In this document: in pieces, positions 16,932-26,091 of the stretch
Numbering within the stretch: position 1 is the stretch's first letter
How the letters are laid out: every line of letters starts with the position of its first letter
Source of the DNA: Archangium violaceum
Lineage (GTDB): Bacteria; Myxococcota; Myxococcia; Myxococcales; Myxococcaceae
NCBI RefSeq assembly: GCF_016859125.1
Contig: NZ_CP069338.1
Coordinates: 4,217,501-4,281,500 of the forward strand
DNA: 64,000 bases
Direction: 5' to 3'
Made by a program: the position numbers and the translations under genes
Notes under the pieces: model-generated
The model's database searches: none
The model's input: the letters and a program-made list of their open reading frames with translations, nothing else
What the model was told of the DNA's origin: nothing

Positions 16932-19900
16932 GCCGTGCTCCGAGCTACAGCCATCAGGAGCCGACTCGCCTCTGCAGAACCCCTGAGGAGGTCGCGTCCC
17001 CGGACAACTACGGTCCTGAGAAGGTACCGAACGAGTTCAGGGGCCCTGACTCGTTCGAGAAGATTTCCAAGGTCTTCGGCAATCCCCTCCTCGAAAGCTT
17101 CAAGGAAAAACACATCGTCCCCGTGGAGTTGGTGGGCTTCGGTCCCCAGAAGGACAAGGTCCGGACGATCGACGTCAACCGCAAGCTGGCGCCTCTCTTC
17201 GCCGCGGCGTTCGAGAAGATCAAGGCCGCCAATCTGCCCTATGTGTTGCATGCCATCGGCGGTCATAACTTTCGCTATCAGCTGAACGACTCGGTCCGGG
17301 ATGCCCTCATTCACCGTCCCGAATACGCGGAGCTGAGCACGCGGCCCGATTTCGCGGGCAGTTGGAACATCCAATGTGCCATGTACGATCTCTCGCACCA
17401 GACCTTCGACGAGATCATCCCGTACAAGAAAAGATTCGTGTCCAAGAAGACGTTGCTATCCAATCACTCATGGGGCAACGCCATCGACCTCAACGATGAG
17501 ACGAATCTCTATAACCACGCCAAACCCTTCGACATGCCCCGAAGGATCGTGGAGATCATGGCGAGCTTCGGGTTCCGCTGGGGGGGCTACTACCACGACT
17601 ACATGCACTTCGAGTACCTGCGCGCCAGCGTCGCCGGGCTGTCCGAGGAGGAGCCTCCGCAGGTGTTCTTCCCCTTCAACTCGGAGCAGAAGCGCGAGTC
17701 TCCGCTCAAGTACTTCTTCCTCAATGAGCGAGGGAAGGGCGGTTACTTCCCGCTAGGGCAGCAGCAGAACCTGCACGGTGGCGTGCATCTTGAGCCGGAC
17801 TTGGCTGATTCCCTGGTGCCGGTCCAGGCGGCCATGCCCGGGTACATCGTGGCCGCGCGGCTCATGGCGCCGGGAGCGGGCGGAGACAATCCGGTTCTCC
17901 AGGAGGCCACGGAGGGCCGCCAACTGGGTTTCGTGCTGATCCGGCACGAACTGGCGGCGATCGAGGACAAGAAGGAGTCCGAGCAGGTCCATCCACTCTA
18001 CAGCCTGTACATGCACCTGGCGTCCCCGACGTGGGGCGCGGCGGGTCAGCAGGAGTTCGAGAAGGCGCCCTGGCTCGCGTCCTTCCTGAAGATGCAGTTC
18101 GGTGCGGTGGTGGATCTCGACCCGAACAGCGCGGACGCTGGCAAGACCCTCTGGGCCGAGGCGAAGGTGGAGCCAGACGCGTCCTCCTTTCGGGTGCAGG
18201 GCCGTGCTCAACCCCTGCCCGCCATGCGTGGTGAGCGTATCATGGCCCTGGGCAAGCCCTGCCCCAAGGACGTCGAGGAAGCCATTGAGGCCTTCAAGGA
18301 GGGCTCCATCGTCACCTTTGACCGCCCTCTCTTCCCCGTGGCTGCGGGCGAGACGATTGGCTTCGTCACCGAAGGCGCTCCTGTAACCGATAAGCCGCCC
18401 AGGTATCTACACTGGGAGATGTTCTCCCTCGCGGGAGACAAGGATGGGATCAAGGTCCTCCTGAAGAAGTTGGGGAAGAGTACCTTGTTCAAGACGCACG
18501 AGGAGCACCTGCCGAACAACTTCCTGGAGATGCCTCCAGGCAACTCGGTGGATGGCAGCAACGAGGTCCAGCGCATCCTCGGGGAGACAGGAGTTCGGAT
18601 CGTCGAGGAGTTGCTCAACGACAGATACGGCACGCGGCTGCAGCGGCACTTCAACGATGGTCGTGAGTTCTTTCAGGCTGGAGGCGCATCCGGGGGCGCC
18701 GGGTCGATACCCTTCTCCTATCCCTTCGAGATCGAGTTCTCGAACCCGCACGAGTACAAGGGCGAGCTGGGGAGTGGTTCCTGCGTCCTCGAGGTCACCT
18801 ACAAGAAGGCGGGAGCCGCGCTTCCGGAAGCGCGGCGGGGGCAGCGCATCACCCTTACCCCGGACCAGAAGAAGGTCTCGCTGACCGTGCCCGCGGAGGC
18901 GGATGAGATCGTGCTCTGGTCGGAGCACTTCTTCCTCGATCAGCCCGTGGTCGTGAAGGTGGAGGAGGTGCGCTCCAAGCGGCTCGAGAGTCGCGAGGCC
19001 CTCTTCGAGCAAGCGGTGGCCCAGCGCTGGCGCAACCTCGTGTTGGACCATGTGAACGAGTGGACTCCGAAGGGGCTCGTCGAGCAACTCGATGCGCGCA
19101 AGGCGGCCGGGTATCTCGACGTGCCGGATGATGACGCCACGGCCTACGAGGAGCTGAAGAAACAGTACCTGCCGCTGAGCTGGTGGTCTCGACCGAAGAG
19201 TGCGCAGGACAAGTTCGGTGAGGTCCCGGTGTTGGGTGGTGACACCGGGAAGAGCCTCTTCGGTGCGGACGGGCATCTGCTGCCTGCGGACGCCAAGATC
19301 GTTTCCATGCACCCGGTCACGGCGTTGTGGCTCATCGATCTCCTGATCGAGAAGGAGGCCATTGCGTTCAAGAAGGCGTGGCCGCCTGTCACGCTCAAGC
19401 GCGACGAGAGCACCCAGCAACCGCTCTACCTGGGTCTGCTCTACAAGGAACTGCAACCGCTGGTCGGGATGGAGACGCTTCTCGTGCTGGTACAGCACGG
19501 CTACGGGACCACCGACGGCGCGAACGCAACCGATGTGACCTTCTGGTTGACCGCGAAAGGAGAGGGGGGCGGAGGACACGCACCGTTGGTGTTGTGCCGT
19601 GCGCCTTATAGCGAGGGAGTCGCCCTCGGGCGTCTTCGTTTCCCTTTCTGGGGACAGTGGGAGATGTACGCCGCCAACGGAGCGGAACAGCGCTTCGCGC
19701 CTGTCCAGACCGGGGTGACTGAACTCACTCTGCCCAAGCCTGAACTCTCGGGAGAGACCTTCGCGCTTGGCACGGGCAAGCCCGATCCCTCCGGCAAGCT
19801 CCGCACCCTCGCCACGGGCAGTTTCGTCATCCGTACGAACTGGCCCGCCGCCCTCGCCGGCTACATCGTGTTCGAGCACTGGCGGGTTCCCAAGGGCGGT

Positions 19901-21403
19901 CAGCCCGAGACGCCGACCTTCAGCAAGCTGGCGATCCCCGTCATCGCACAGAGGCCTCCCGAAGAGCGTGTGGAGGGGGGGCTGCGATATCGGGGCGAGT
20001 TCATCGTGGGCGTGGAGAAGGCGAAGCGCAATCCCAAGGTCACGGCTAGTTACACCTTCCGGGATTTCGTGAGCCACAAGACGCTGGGACCGGTCTTTAG
20101 AGGTGACGTGAAGGAGTTCAAGCTGGCGGTGCCCCTGGCACAGAGGCTCCAGGCGTTATGGGAGTTGTGCCGGCCCAAGAGTCGAAAGGAGAAGGCGCTC
20201 CACCTGACGGTGACGCGACTCATGGAAACAGGTCTCTCCCTGTTCGTTGCTCCCGCCTCTGGAGACCGTGCTGACCTCGACACCCTGACGGAGAAGCTGC
20301 CGTTGCTTCCCAGCAACGAGCTTTTCTCTGCCGACCGTATGGACGCCCAGGGCGCCATCCGGCTCACCTATACGCCGCCGCGCTCTTCCGGCCCGCTCGG
20401 CTTCGAGTTCGATCCGGGGCCCGTGTTGGGGCGGCTCGCCGCGCAAGTGCTCTCCCAGGAGGGCGACAGCCTCCACGTCCGTCCCCACTTCATCGCGCCC
20501 AACGGTGGGCACACGGTCCTGGCTGGGAAGGCCGCCGTGGACGGTCAGGCGGACCTGATCGAGGCCTCGGCCGAGGACATCAAGGCCGCCTGTGGCAATG
20601 ACTTCCTCGAGCTCGTCGCGGACAAGAGCCTGCCCCCCGTGAGCCGCTTCGAGTTCGGCGACTATGAGATCAAGATGGGCCGCGGCAAGCTCATCACCGA
20701 GGTGCGCCTCCACGGCGGTATCCGCCAGTGGAACGCGGCGGGCCCCTCCATCAAGCTCAATGGTGGGGGAGAATCGAAGGGCGCCATCGTGGGCTCGGTG
20801 GTCAGGGCGGACTGGGAGCTGGTCAACAAGAAGAACGAGCTCCTCCCGGGCCGGTGGGGGGCGACGCTCGAGTTCTCCACCGGACTCGCCAACCCCAAGA
20901 AGGTGGCGACGCCTCCGCCCCCGGTGAGCTGGAAGATCGAGGTCAAGCCGATCCTCGATGAGCTCACGGTGGAGATAAAGAAGTCGGAGCTCCGGTTCGT
21001 GGGCAAGGCCCGCTGCATCCCCACGGATGTCGATCTCCAGATCGTCTGTGAGCGGATGATCCGGGCCGGCGTGGGGCAGGAGGCCTCCGTTCTCACCGGA
21101 GACCTGCCCGAGGATGGCGCCAGTGCGCAGCCGGTCGAGGACCTGTGGGAGGAGGATGCGCTCATCACCGGGTCCATCCGCTACACGGTCTCGGCCCGCG
21201 CCCACTTCGGGCGCTGCACGGAAGCGGGTGTCTTCGAGGCCTCTCTTCCCAAGGTCGCGCTCAAGAAGGACTCTGGGCCCTTCCGCTTCACCTGGCGCCC
21301 CCGGGTGGCCAGGGAAGGCGGCCCGCTCCTGATTCATGGCATCGCCGTCCAGGCGGCGTCCGCCCCTGTGGTCACCTCCTCGGACCTGGGATTCGTCAAA
21401 TGA
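16928..21403 (+). CDS. Large putative peptidoglycan peptidase (M15 plus M23-like modules)
   Basis: 1491 aa, no signal peptide. Residues about 75-235 form an M15 (VanY / D-Ala-D-Ala carboxypeptidase) domain: zinc ligands H180 and D187 in NHSWGNAIDLN, and H227 with E229 in YHDYMHFEY. Residues about 270-505 look like a diverged M23/LytM module: HGGVHL (H283, H287), a PVQAAMPGYIV strand, LYSLYMHL (H363) and YLHWEM (H495, E497). The other 1000 residues are beta-rich and unrecognised. It overlaps the immunity candidate upstream and the GH24 gene downstream, both by ATGA. Predicted to cut peptide stems or cross-bridges of peptidoglycan, probably in target cells after delivery. No PAAR, VgrG or Rhs motif is visible. 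Confidence 0.8.
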   Translation: MSRAPSYSHQEPTRLCRTPEEVASPDNYGPEKVPNEFRGPDSFEKISKVFGNPLLESFKEKHIVPVELVGFGPQKDKVRTIDVNRKLAPLFAAAFEKIKAANLPYVLHAIGGHNFRYQLNDSVRDALIHRPEYAELSTRPDFAGSWNIQCAMYDLSHQTFDEIIPYKKRFVSKKTLLSNHSWGNAIDLNDETNLYNHAKPFDMPRRIVEIMASFGFRWGGYYHDYMHFEYLRASVAGLSEEEPPQVFFPFNSEQKRESPLKYFFLNERGKGGYFPLGQQQNLHGGVHLEPDLADSLVPVQAAMPGYIVAARLMAPGAGGDNPVLQEATEGRQLGFVLIRHELAAIEDKKESEQVHPLYSLYMHLASPTWGAAGQQEFEKAPWLASFLKMQFGAVVDLDPNSADAGKTLWAEAKVEPDASSFRVQGRAQPLPAMRGERIMALGKPCPKDVEEAIEAFKEGSIVTFDRPLFPVAAGETIGFVTEGAPVTDKPPRYLHWEMFSLAGDKDGIKVLLKKLGKSTLFKTHEEHLPNNFLEMPPGNSVDGSNEVQRILGETGVRIVEELLNDRYGTRLQRHFNDGREFFQAGGASGGAGSIPFSYPFEIEFSNPHEYKGELGSGSCVLEVTYKKAGAALPEARRGQRITLTPDQKKVSLTVPAEADEIVLWSEHFFLDQPVVVKVEEVRSKRLESREALFEQAVAQRWRNLVLDHVNEWTPKGLVEQLDARKAAGYLDVPDDDATAYEELKKQYLPLSWWSRPKSAQDKFGEVPVLGGDTGKSLFGADGHLLPADAKIVSMHPVTALWLIDLLIEKEAIAFKKAWPPVTLKRDESTQQPLYLGLLYKELQPLVGMETLLVLVQHGYGTTDGANATDVTFWLTAKGEGGGGHAPLVLCRAPYSEGVALGRLRFPFWGQWEMYAANGAEQRFAPVQTGVTELTLPKPELSGETFALGTGKPDPSGKLRTLATGSFVIRTNWPAALAGYIVFEHWRVPKGGQPETPTFSKLAIPVIAQRPPEERVEGGLRYRGEFIVGVEKAKRNPKVTASYTFRDFVSHKTLGPVFRGDVKEFKLAVPLAQRLQALWELCRPKSRKEKALHLTVTRLMETGLSLFVAPASGDRADLDTLTEKLPLLPSNELFSADRMDAQGAIRLTYTPPRSSGPLGFEFDPGPVLGRLAAQVLSQEGDSLHVRPHFIAPNGGHTVLAGKAAVDGQADLIEASAEDIKAACGNDFLELVADKSLPPVSRFEFGDYEIKMGRGKLITEVRLHGGIRQWNAAGPSIKLNGGGESKGAIVGSVVRADWELVNKKNELLPGRWGATLEFSTGLANPKKVATPPPPVSWKIEVKPILDELTVEIKKSELRFVGKARCIPTDVDLQIVCERMIRAGVGQEASVLTGDLPEDGASAQPVEDLWEEDALITGSIRYTVSARAHFGRCTEAGVFEASLPKVALKKDSGPFRFTWRPRVAREGGPLLIHGIAVQAASAPVVTSSDLGFVK

Positions 21404-23454
21404 GCACCTCGCGGAGCAATGCAGGACAGCCCGTCGTTTCCTCCCAGGACGCCGTGCGGGATTCGGAGTCGACCCGTCTGAGCGCGGGATACCGCGCATC
21501 CGTCTCCCTCGTGCTCGTTCCTCGGACCGCCATCACGTTCCATGAGATGGACTCCTCGGCCGTGAGCAACCTCGCGAGCCCGAGCGAACTGCTCATCGAC
21601 ATCCCCATCCGTGGCCAGGGCAAGAACTTCAAGCCCGGCGACGTGCCGTGTGGGCTCACCTGGCTGGTGACGAGCGCGGGCAAGTCGGCGTCCTATCCCG
21701 TGGACGGCGCGGTGATGAAGGTCGCGCAGGACGGGAGTTTCCATGTCGAGGTCGCGGGTAAGACTCCCGTCATCGATGTGGTTGCCCATCGTCTGCTCGG
21801 CGAGGGCGTGGTCGGCTTCTCCCTCACGCCGGAATTTCCGCACGCGGAGACGGCCACCTTCCCGCCGTCCCTGCGGTTCAACAACACCTGTGCCATCCGC
21901 ACGAAGCTCCCCAAGCCGGATGAGCTCCTCCTGGGCGCGATCGTGACCTTCTCGCCCGACTTCGGGTGGACCTTCAAGAAGGCGGAGCTCGAGCTGCGCG
22001 TCATCGAGGTGGATGACGGCTCGACCGAGATCGCGGCCGCGTCACCCCGGAGCGCCTTCTCCCATCGGTGGGAGGCGGGCAGCTGGTGGTCGGGTGACAG
22101 GGATTGGGCCATTGGCTTCACGGACGATACCTGTGAGCAGCTCGCGGACGTGGGCGAGGAGGAGGCCGGAAGCTATGAGTTCGGTTGGCAGCTCTGGGGC
22201 GCGAGCCGGGCGGGCGGCCCGCAGACGCTGCTGCTCGAGCAGCGGGAGTTCCTCCGGATCCCGAAGCCGAAGCTCGAGGACTTCAAGGTCGACCATGACA
22301 GGACGTGGGAAGGCACCTGGGAGGTGAGCGGGAAGATGACAGGCGTGGCTCCGCGAGCCCATCTCATGCTCGATGTGGCGCTGGTGGAGCCTGGGGCCGC
22401 CGCCGGCTCGGAGCCCCCGGACTACCGCGCCGCTCAGGTGCGGCTCGCCTTGCAGGAGGATGGGTCCTTCGAAGGTCACCTGGGAGAGCGGCACTGGCCC
22501 TGGACCGCCGATCCCCTGGCTCCCGCGGAGCCCACGCCCCCGGTTCCCCTGGTCGCTCCCCCTTCCGGGCCGCAGGCCTTCGCGATCCTCTCGCTTCCCG
22601 CCGCGGCGCGCGATGGCAAGCCAGGCCCCATGGCGGCCTACCTGGACTTCGATGAGGACAAGTTCTCCGCCTTCAAGGGGCAGGCGTTGTCCTGGGACCC
22701 GGATGCCGACTGGGTCTGCTCGGAGGAGGGGGTGACGCTGATGCAGCGGCCCCCGAAGCCCAAGCGACGCAAGTCGGGGCTCACCACGAGCCCGGCGCCG
22801 CCGGTCGAGGCAGGAGATCAGAAGACGGCCATCACCTTCGACGAGATGTGGCTCGACATCACCGCCTGGGAGGGGGTTGTCGCATATATGTATCGGGACA
22901 CCGAGGGCCATGTGACGGTGGGGGCCGGCAACCTGCTCAGTCGTCTGGAGAAGACCTCTCCCAACGACAAGCTGGCGGCCAAGGGACTGCCCTTCATGAA
23001 CATGGATACTGGCAAGCCGGCGACGGATGCGGAAATCGAGAAGGCTTTCCGTGGCGTCATGGAACTGCCCAAGGCCATGCGCGCCACGGAATATGCGCTG
23101 CGACCGACCATCGCGCTCACCGATCAGACCATCCGTGCTCTCGCCAAGGAACGACTCGAAGGGGAGTTCCTCCCCCACCTCCGGCGGTACTTCCCCGACT
23201 TCGACAGATATCCCCGCGCCGCCCGTCGCGGGCTGCTCGACATCGTCTACAACGTGGGGGTGGGCAAGTTCCCAGGAAAGGCAAACAAGCCGGGCAAGGA
23301 GTTCCTGTTCGACAACCTCACCAAGGCCGCGAGGGCTCGTAACTGGGCCGTTGCCGCGGAGAACTGTCACACCTCGGGCACGCCCGAGAACCGGAATGCC
23401 TGGCGCAAGGCGCTCTTCCTGCACGCTGTCACCGTCGAGGCGAAGAAGGCGTAG
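21400..23454 (+). CDS. Putative GH24 lysozyme with large N-terminal region
   Basis: 684 aa from ATG at 21400, overlapping the previous stop (ATGA). Residues 1-470 are beta-rich, unrecognised and lack a signal peptide. Residues about 478-680 are a T4-lysozyme-like (GH24) muramidase. The catalytic pattern is complete: E491 in AWEGVV, D500 in YRDTEG and T506 in VTVGAGN, with T4-like spacing. The later motif AARRGLLDIVYNVGVGKF also fits phage-type lysozymes. It cleaves the glycan backbone, complementing the peptidase encoded upstream. It is the last gene of the operon; the convergent mut7C-like gene ends 22 nt further. Confidence 0.82.
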   Translation: MSTSRSNAGQPVVSSQDAVRDSESTRLSAGYRASVSLVLVPRTAITFHEMDSSAVSNLASPSELLIDIPIRGQGKNFKPGDVPCGLTWLVTSAGKSASYPVDGAVMKVAQDGSFHVEVAGKTPVIDVVAHRLLGEGVVGFSLTPEFPHAETATFPPSLRFNNTCAIRTKLPKPDELLLGAIVTFSPDFGWTFKKAELELRVIEVDDGSTEIAAASPRSAFSHRWEAGSWWSGDRDWAIGFTDDTCEQLADVGEEEAGSYEFGWQLWGASRAGGPQTLLLEQREFLRIPKPKLEDFKVDHDRTWEGTWEVSGKMTGVAPRAHLMLDVALVEPGAAAGSEPPDYRAAQVRLALQEDGSFEGHLGERHWPWTADPLAPAEPTPPVPLVAPPSGPQAFAILSLPAAARDGKPGPMAAYLDFDEDKFSAFKGQALSWDPDADWVCSEEGVTLMQRPPKPKRRKSGLTTSPAPPVEAGDQKTAITFDEMWLDITAWEGVVAYMYRDTEGHVTVGAGNLLSRLEKTSPNDKLAAKGLPFMNMDTGKPATDAEIEKAFRGVMELPKAMRATEYALRPTIALTDQTIRALAKERLEGEFLPHLRRYFPDFDRYPRAARRGLLDIVYNVGVGKFPGKANKPGKEFLFDNLTKAARARNWAVAAENCHTSGTPENRNAWRKALFLHAVTVEAKKA

Positions 23455-23475
23455 ACACGCATGCGGAGGTCCTGC

Positions 23476-24228
23476 CTACGGGTGCTGCTCCAGCTCGCGC
23501 AGCTTGTCGATGATGACCTGCATGCGCGTGTGGTGCGAGCCGGCCCAGAACACGCGCCTGCACTCGGGGCACTGCTGGAAGCGGGTGAACGTGGCGTGCA
23601 CGCGCTCGGGCACCCGGTCCCGCACTTCCTCGGGCGAGGCCGAGGCCAGCGACGCGTTACACGCGATGCACCGGGTGAAGGGGCGCATGTGTCCGGTGAG
23701 CCGGAAGCGCCGCACCACCTCCACGAGCTGCTCCGAGGGGTCCGTCTCGCGCGGGAAGTACCCGTGCACCACCTCGGAGCGCTTGAGCACGCCGATGTCC
23801 CGCGTGAGCAGGATGCGCTGCTCGTCATGGGAGAGCCGGGCGAGCACGTCGTCGGCGTAGTCGTTGCGCCACAGCGTGTCGAAGCCGAGCATGCGCAGCA
23901 GCCCCGAGAGCCGGCCGAGCCCCACGTCGAGCAGGAAGCGTGGCTCGGACAGCGGAGGCGGGCCCACGCGCACCAGCGGTGTCACGTCGATGGAGGAGAA
24001 GACGGGGTAGACGGCCAGCCGCTGTCCACCCTCGACCCGGTGCGAGAAGTCCACCGCCTGGTCCCCTACGAGCACCACGTCCACCTCGGGGTGGGGTGGT
24101 CCGAGTGACTCGATGAGATCCTTCACCGAGCACGGCCCCTTGAGCGTGTGGACGAACTCGACACCGCGCCGCTCGGGCGCGAGGAAGTCGTTGAGGGAGC
24201 CGTAGAAGCGGACCGTCACCTGCGACAT
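23476..24228 (-). CDS. Ubiquitin-like/Mut7-C RNase domain protein
   Basis: 250 aa from ATG at 24228 (MSQVTVRFYGSLNDFLAP). Residues 1-80 resemble a MoaD/ThiS-type beta-grasp domain fused to a Mut7-C domain (about 88-250). Mut7-C has a PIN-like fold with acidic residues (FLLDVGLGRLSGLLRMLGFD, LLTRDIGVL) and a C-terminal zinc ribbon (CIACN ... CPECRRVFWAGSH). Mut7-C proteins are predicted RNases; the Ub-Mut7C fusion is known from comparative genomics, with no firm role. A copy of its 3' end sits at 14451. It likely shares a transcript with the small membrane protein gene 22 nt upstream. Confidence 0.85.
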   Translation of the reverse strand: MSQVTVRFYGSLNDFLAPERRGVEFVHTLKGPCSVKDLIESLGPPHPEVDVVLVGDQAVDFSHRVEGGQRLAVYPVFSSIDVTPLVRVGPPPLSEPRFLLDVGLGRLSGLLRMLGFDTLWRNDYADDVLARLSHDEQRILLTRDIGVLKRSEVVHGYFPRETDPSEQLVEVVRRFRLTGHMRPFTRCIACNASLASASPEEVRDRVPERVHATFTRFQQCPECRRVFWAGSHHTRMQVIIDKLRELEQHP

Positions 24229-24250
24229 GCGGGGCTCCACCGGGACGCCG

Positions 24251-24619
24251 TCAGGACGAGCGGCCGGTGAAGAAGCGGTGGACCTTCGGCACGACGCGTA
24301 GCACGCGCTCCAGCGGAGGCGTGAGGCCGAGCGTGGCGAAGATGCGCACCGGCTGGGTGACCTTGGCGGCCACGTACCCGCCACCGATGGCGCCCGTGGC
24401 GCCGCCAGCACCCTCGACCTGGAAGCCCAGGTGGATGGCCAGGGCGAAGCCCGCCCAGGAGCCGAAGAAGATGATGAAGTACACCCAGATGGCGAGCCGA
24501 CCATAGTCGGCCATGAGCGACTTGAGGCGCTCCTTGAGGGGCGGCTTCGCCACCACGGCTCGTGGGGCGGGAGATTCGTTCGGATTCGGCGTCACAGGCG
24601 GCTCAACAGTCTGCATCAT
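24251..24619 (-). CDS. Small DUF1279-like membrane protein
   Basis: About 122 aa; start chosen at MMQTVEPP, with an alternative ATG at 24628. A Pro-rich head is followed by KERLKSLMADYGRLAIWVYF, one or two membrane helices (IIFFGSWAGFALAIHLGF), a glycine-rich GGATGAIGGGYVAAKVTQPVR and a C-terminal basic segment. The ADYGxxAI-VYF plus K-TQP-R pattern matches DUF1279 (FAM210-like) proteins. Molecular role unknown. Probably co-transcribed with the mut7C-like gene; divergent from lspA. Confidence 0.65.
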   Translation of the reverse strand: MMQTVEPPVTPNPNESPAPRAVVAKPPLKERLKSLMADYGRLAIWVYFIIFFGSWAGFALAIHLGFQVEGAGGATGAIGGGYVAAKVTQPVRIFATLGLTPPLERVLRVVPKVHRFFTGRSS

Positions 24620-24729
24620 CCCCACCATGCCCCATTTCGAGGCACCCAGCGGGTCAACCCGCTGACTGCCCGGTTGCATTCCCGGCCCGGTTGTCAGGCC
24701 CCCAGGGGCAAGGTAGACCTGCGGGCCTC

Positions 24730-25350
24730 ATGGTGCACCGCTTTCGCGTCCTGATCCTCGTGGGCCTCGCCACCCTCGCCGCCGACCAGGTGACCAAATA
24801 CCTGGCCGTGTCGCGTCTGACGGAGGCGCTGGATGGTCGCGCCGGACTGGCGCGGGTGGAGGGCTTCTTCTCCGAGCAGAACCTGGACAACGACCCGCCC
24901 GTGGCGGGCGCGTATCGTCGGTCCACCCGGCCCTACCGTTTCATCGAGAACTACTGGCACTTCCGTTACGTGGAGAACCCGGGCGCCGCCTGGGGCCTCT
25001 TCGCCAACCTGCCCGAGTCCGTGCGCCGGCCCTTCTTCCACCTGGTGAGCCTGGTGGCGCTCGGCTTCATCTTCTTCATGTACGTGCGGCTCACCCCGGA
25101 GCAGCGGATGACGCGCTGGGCGCTGGCGCTCGTCACCGGAGGGGCGCTGGGCAACTTCGTGGACCGGTTGCTGCGCGGCTACGTCATCGACTTCATCGAC
25201 TGGCACTGGCGCAACCAGCCCGGCATGCGCTGGCCCACCTTCAACGTGGCCGATGCCGCCATCTGCGTGGGGGTGGGGCTTCTCCTGCTGGACTCCCTGT
25301 TCGAGCGTAAGCCCGTGGAATCCGTGACGCCGGGGGGACAGGTGGTATAA
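24730..25350 (+). CDS. lspA: Lipoprotein signal peptidase, first of two
   Basis: 206 aa. An inner-membrane aspartyl peptidase that removes the signal peptide from diacylglyceryl-prolipoproteins. Start ATG 24730 gives MVHRFRVLILVGLATLAADQVTKYLAV. Four membrane helices are evident. Family signatures are DQVTK near the N-terminus, FRYVENPGAAWGLF, catalytic Asp in GGALGNFVDRLLRGYVIDFID, and TFNVADAAICVGV with the second Asp. An extra segment of about 40 residues lies between helix 1 and the NPGAAWG motif, longer than in E. coli LspA. Nine bases separate it from the second lspA. Confidence 0.93.
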   Translation: MVHRFRVLILVGLATLAADQVTKYLAVSRLTEALDGRAGLARVEGFFSEQNLDNDPPVAGAYRRSTRPYRFIENYWHFRYVENPGAAWGLFANLPESVRRPFFHLVSLVALGFIFFMYVRLTPEQRMTRWALALVTGGALGNFVDRLLRGYVIDFIDWHWRNQPGMRWPTFNVADAAICVGVGLLLLDSLFERKPVESVTPGGQVV

Positions 25351-25359
25351 GCCGCACCC

Positions 25360-25980
25360 GTGCCCCGCAAATATCTCATCCTGCTGACGGTGGCGCTCGG
25401 CGTCATCGTCCTCGACCAGTGGACGAAGTACCTCGTCGTCCGCGAGCTGACCACCCGCTTCGATGATCGGCCGACGTTCGGCGAGCGGCTGTCGGCCATG
25501 TACGGCGAGCCTCCGGCCCCGGGCTTCTCCGGACTGCACTACCGGCCCAAGCGCCACATCGAGGTCCTCCCGTCCTTCTTCCGCCTGCGCTACGCGGAGA
25601 ACCCGGGGGCCGCCTGGGGCCTCTTCCGCGACCTGCCGCCCAACGTGCGTAGCTCGCTCTTCCACGTGGTGAGCATCGGCGCGGTGGTGCTCATCACCTG
25701 GTACTTCAGCCGGCTGAGCGGCACGGACCCCAAGGAGCGCTGGGCGCTGTGGGGCCTGCCCCTGGTGCTCGGCGGGGCCATCGGCAACTACATCGACCGG
25801 ATCGCCCGGGCCTTCGTCATCGATTTCCTCGAGGCCCATTGGTACGACAAGGCGGCCTGGCCGTCCTTCAACGTCGCGGACTCGGCCATCGTGGTGGGCG
25901 TGGGGTTGCTCATGGTGGACGCCTTCGTGCGCAAGGAGACGCCCAAGCAGCAGGAGAAGTCGGCCGAGGCCCGTCCCTGA
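25360..25980 (+). CDS. lspA: Lipoprotein signal peptidase, second of two
   Basis: 206 aa from GTG at 25360. It has the same layout as its neighbour: DQWTK, LRYAENPGAAWGLF, GGAIGNYIDRIARAFVIDFLE and SFNVADSAIVVGVG, so both catalytic aspartates are present. It is clearly a diverged tandem duplicate rather than a recent copy. Multiple lspA paralogues are known in Myxococcus xanthus, where some are linked to resistance to the LspA inhibitor TA (myxovirescin). Whether this copy has such a role is inference. It is followed by lgt after 111 nt. Confidence 0.93.
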   Translation: MPRKYLILLTVALGVIVLDQWTKYLVVRELTTRFDDRPTFGERLSAMYGEPPAPGFSGLHYRPKRHIEVLPSFFRLRYAENPGAAWGLFRDLPPNVRSSLFHVVSIGAVVLITWYFSRLSGTDPKERWALWGLPLVLGGAIGNYIDRIARAFVIDFLEAHWYDKAAWPSFNVADSAIVVGVGLLMVDAFVRKETPKQQEKSAEARP

Positions 25981-26091
25981 CGTCGGGTCGCTCCCCCTCC
26001 CGGCGGCCCGGCTCCGGTGCCGCCTCCCCCCACCTTCGAGGGCCCGTGAACGGGTAACGTGCACGGCCTCGCTCGTTCACGGTGCCTGCCC

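Noticed and set aside
18407-20077. A 556-codon minus-strand frame inside the large peptidase gene
   Set aside because: No start context or motif, and the plus frame is continuous for 1491 residues with good codon bias.
16928-23454. Type VI or contact-dependent secretion markers in the hydrolase proteins
   Set aside because: No PAAR, Rhs, VgrG, MIX-like, LXG or WXG motif was visible, so the delivery route is left open.
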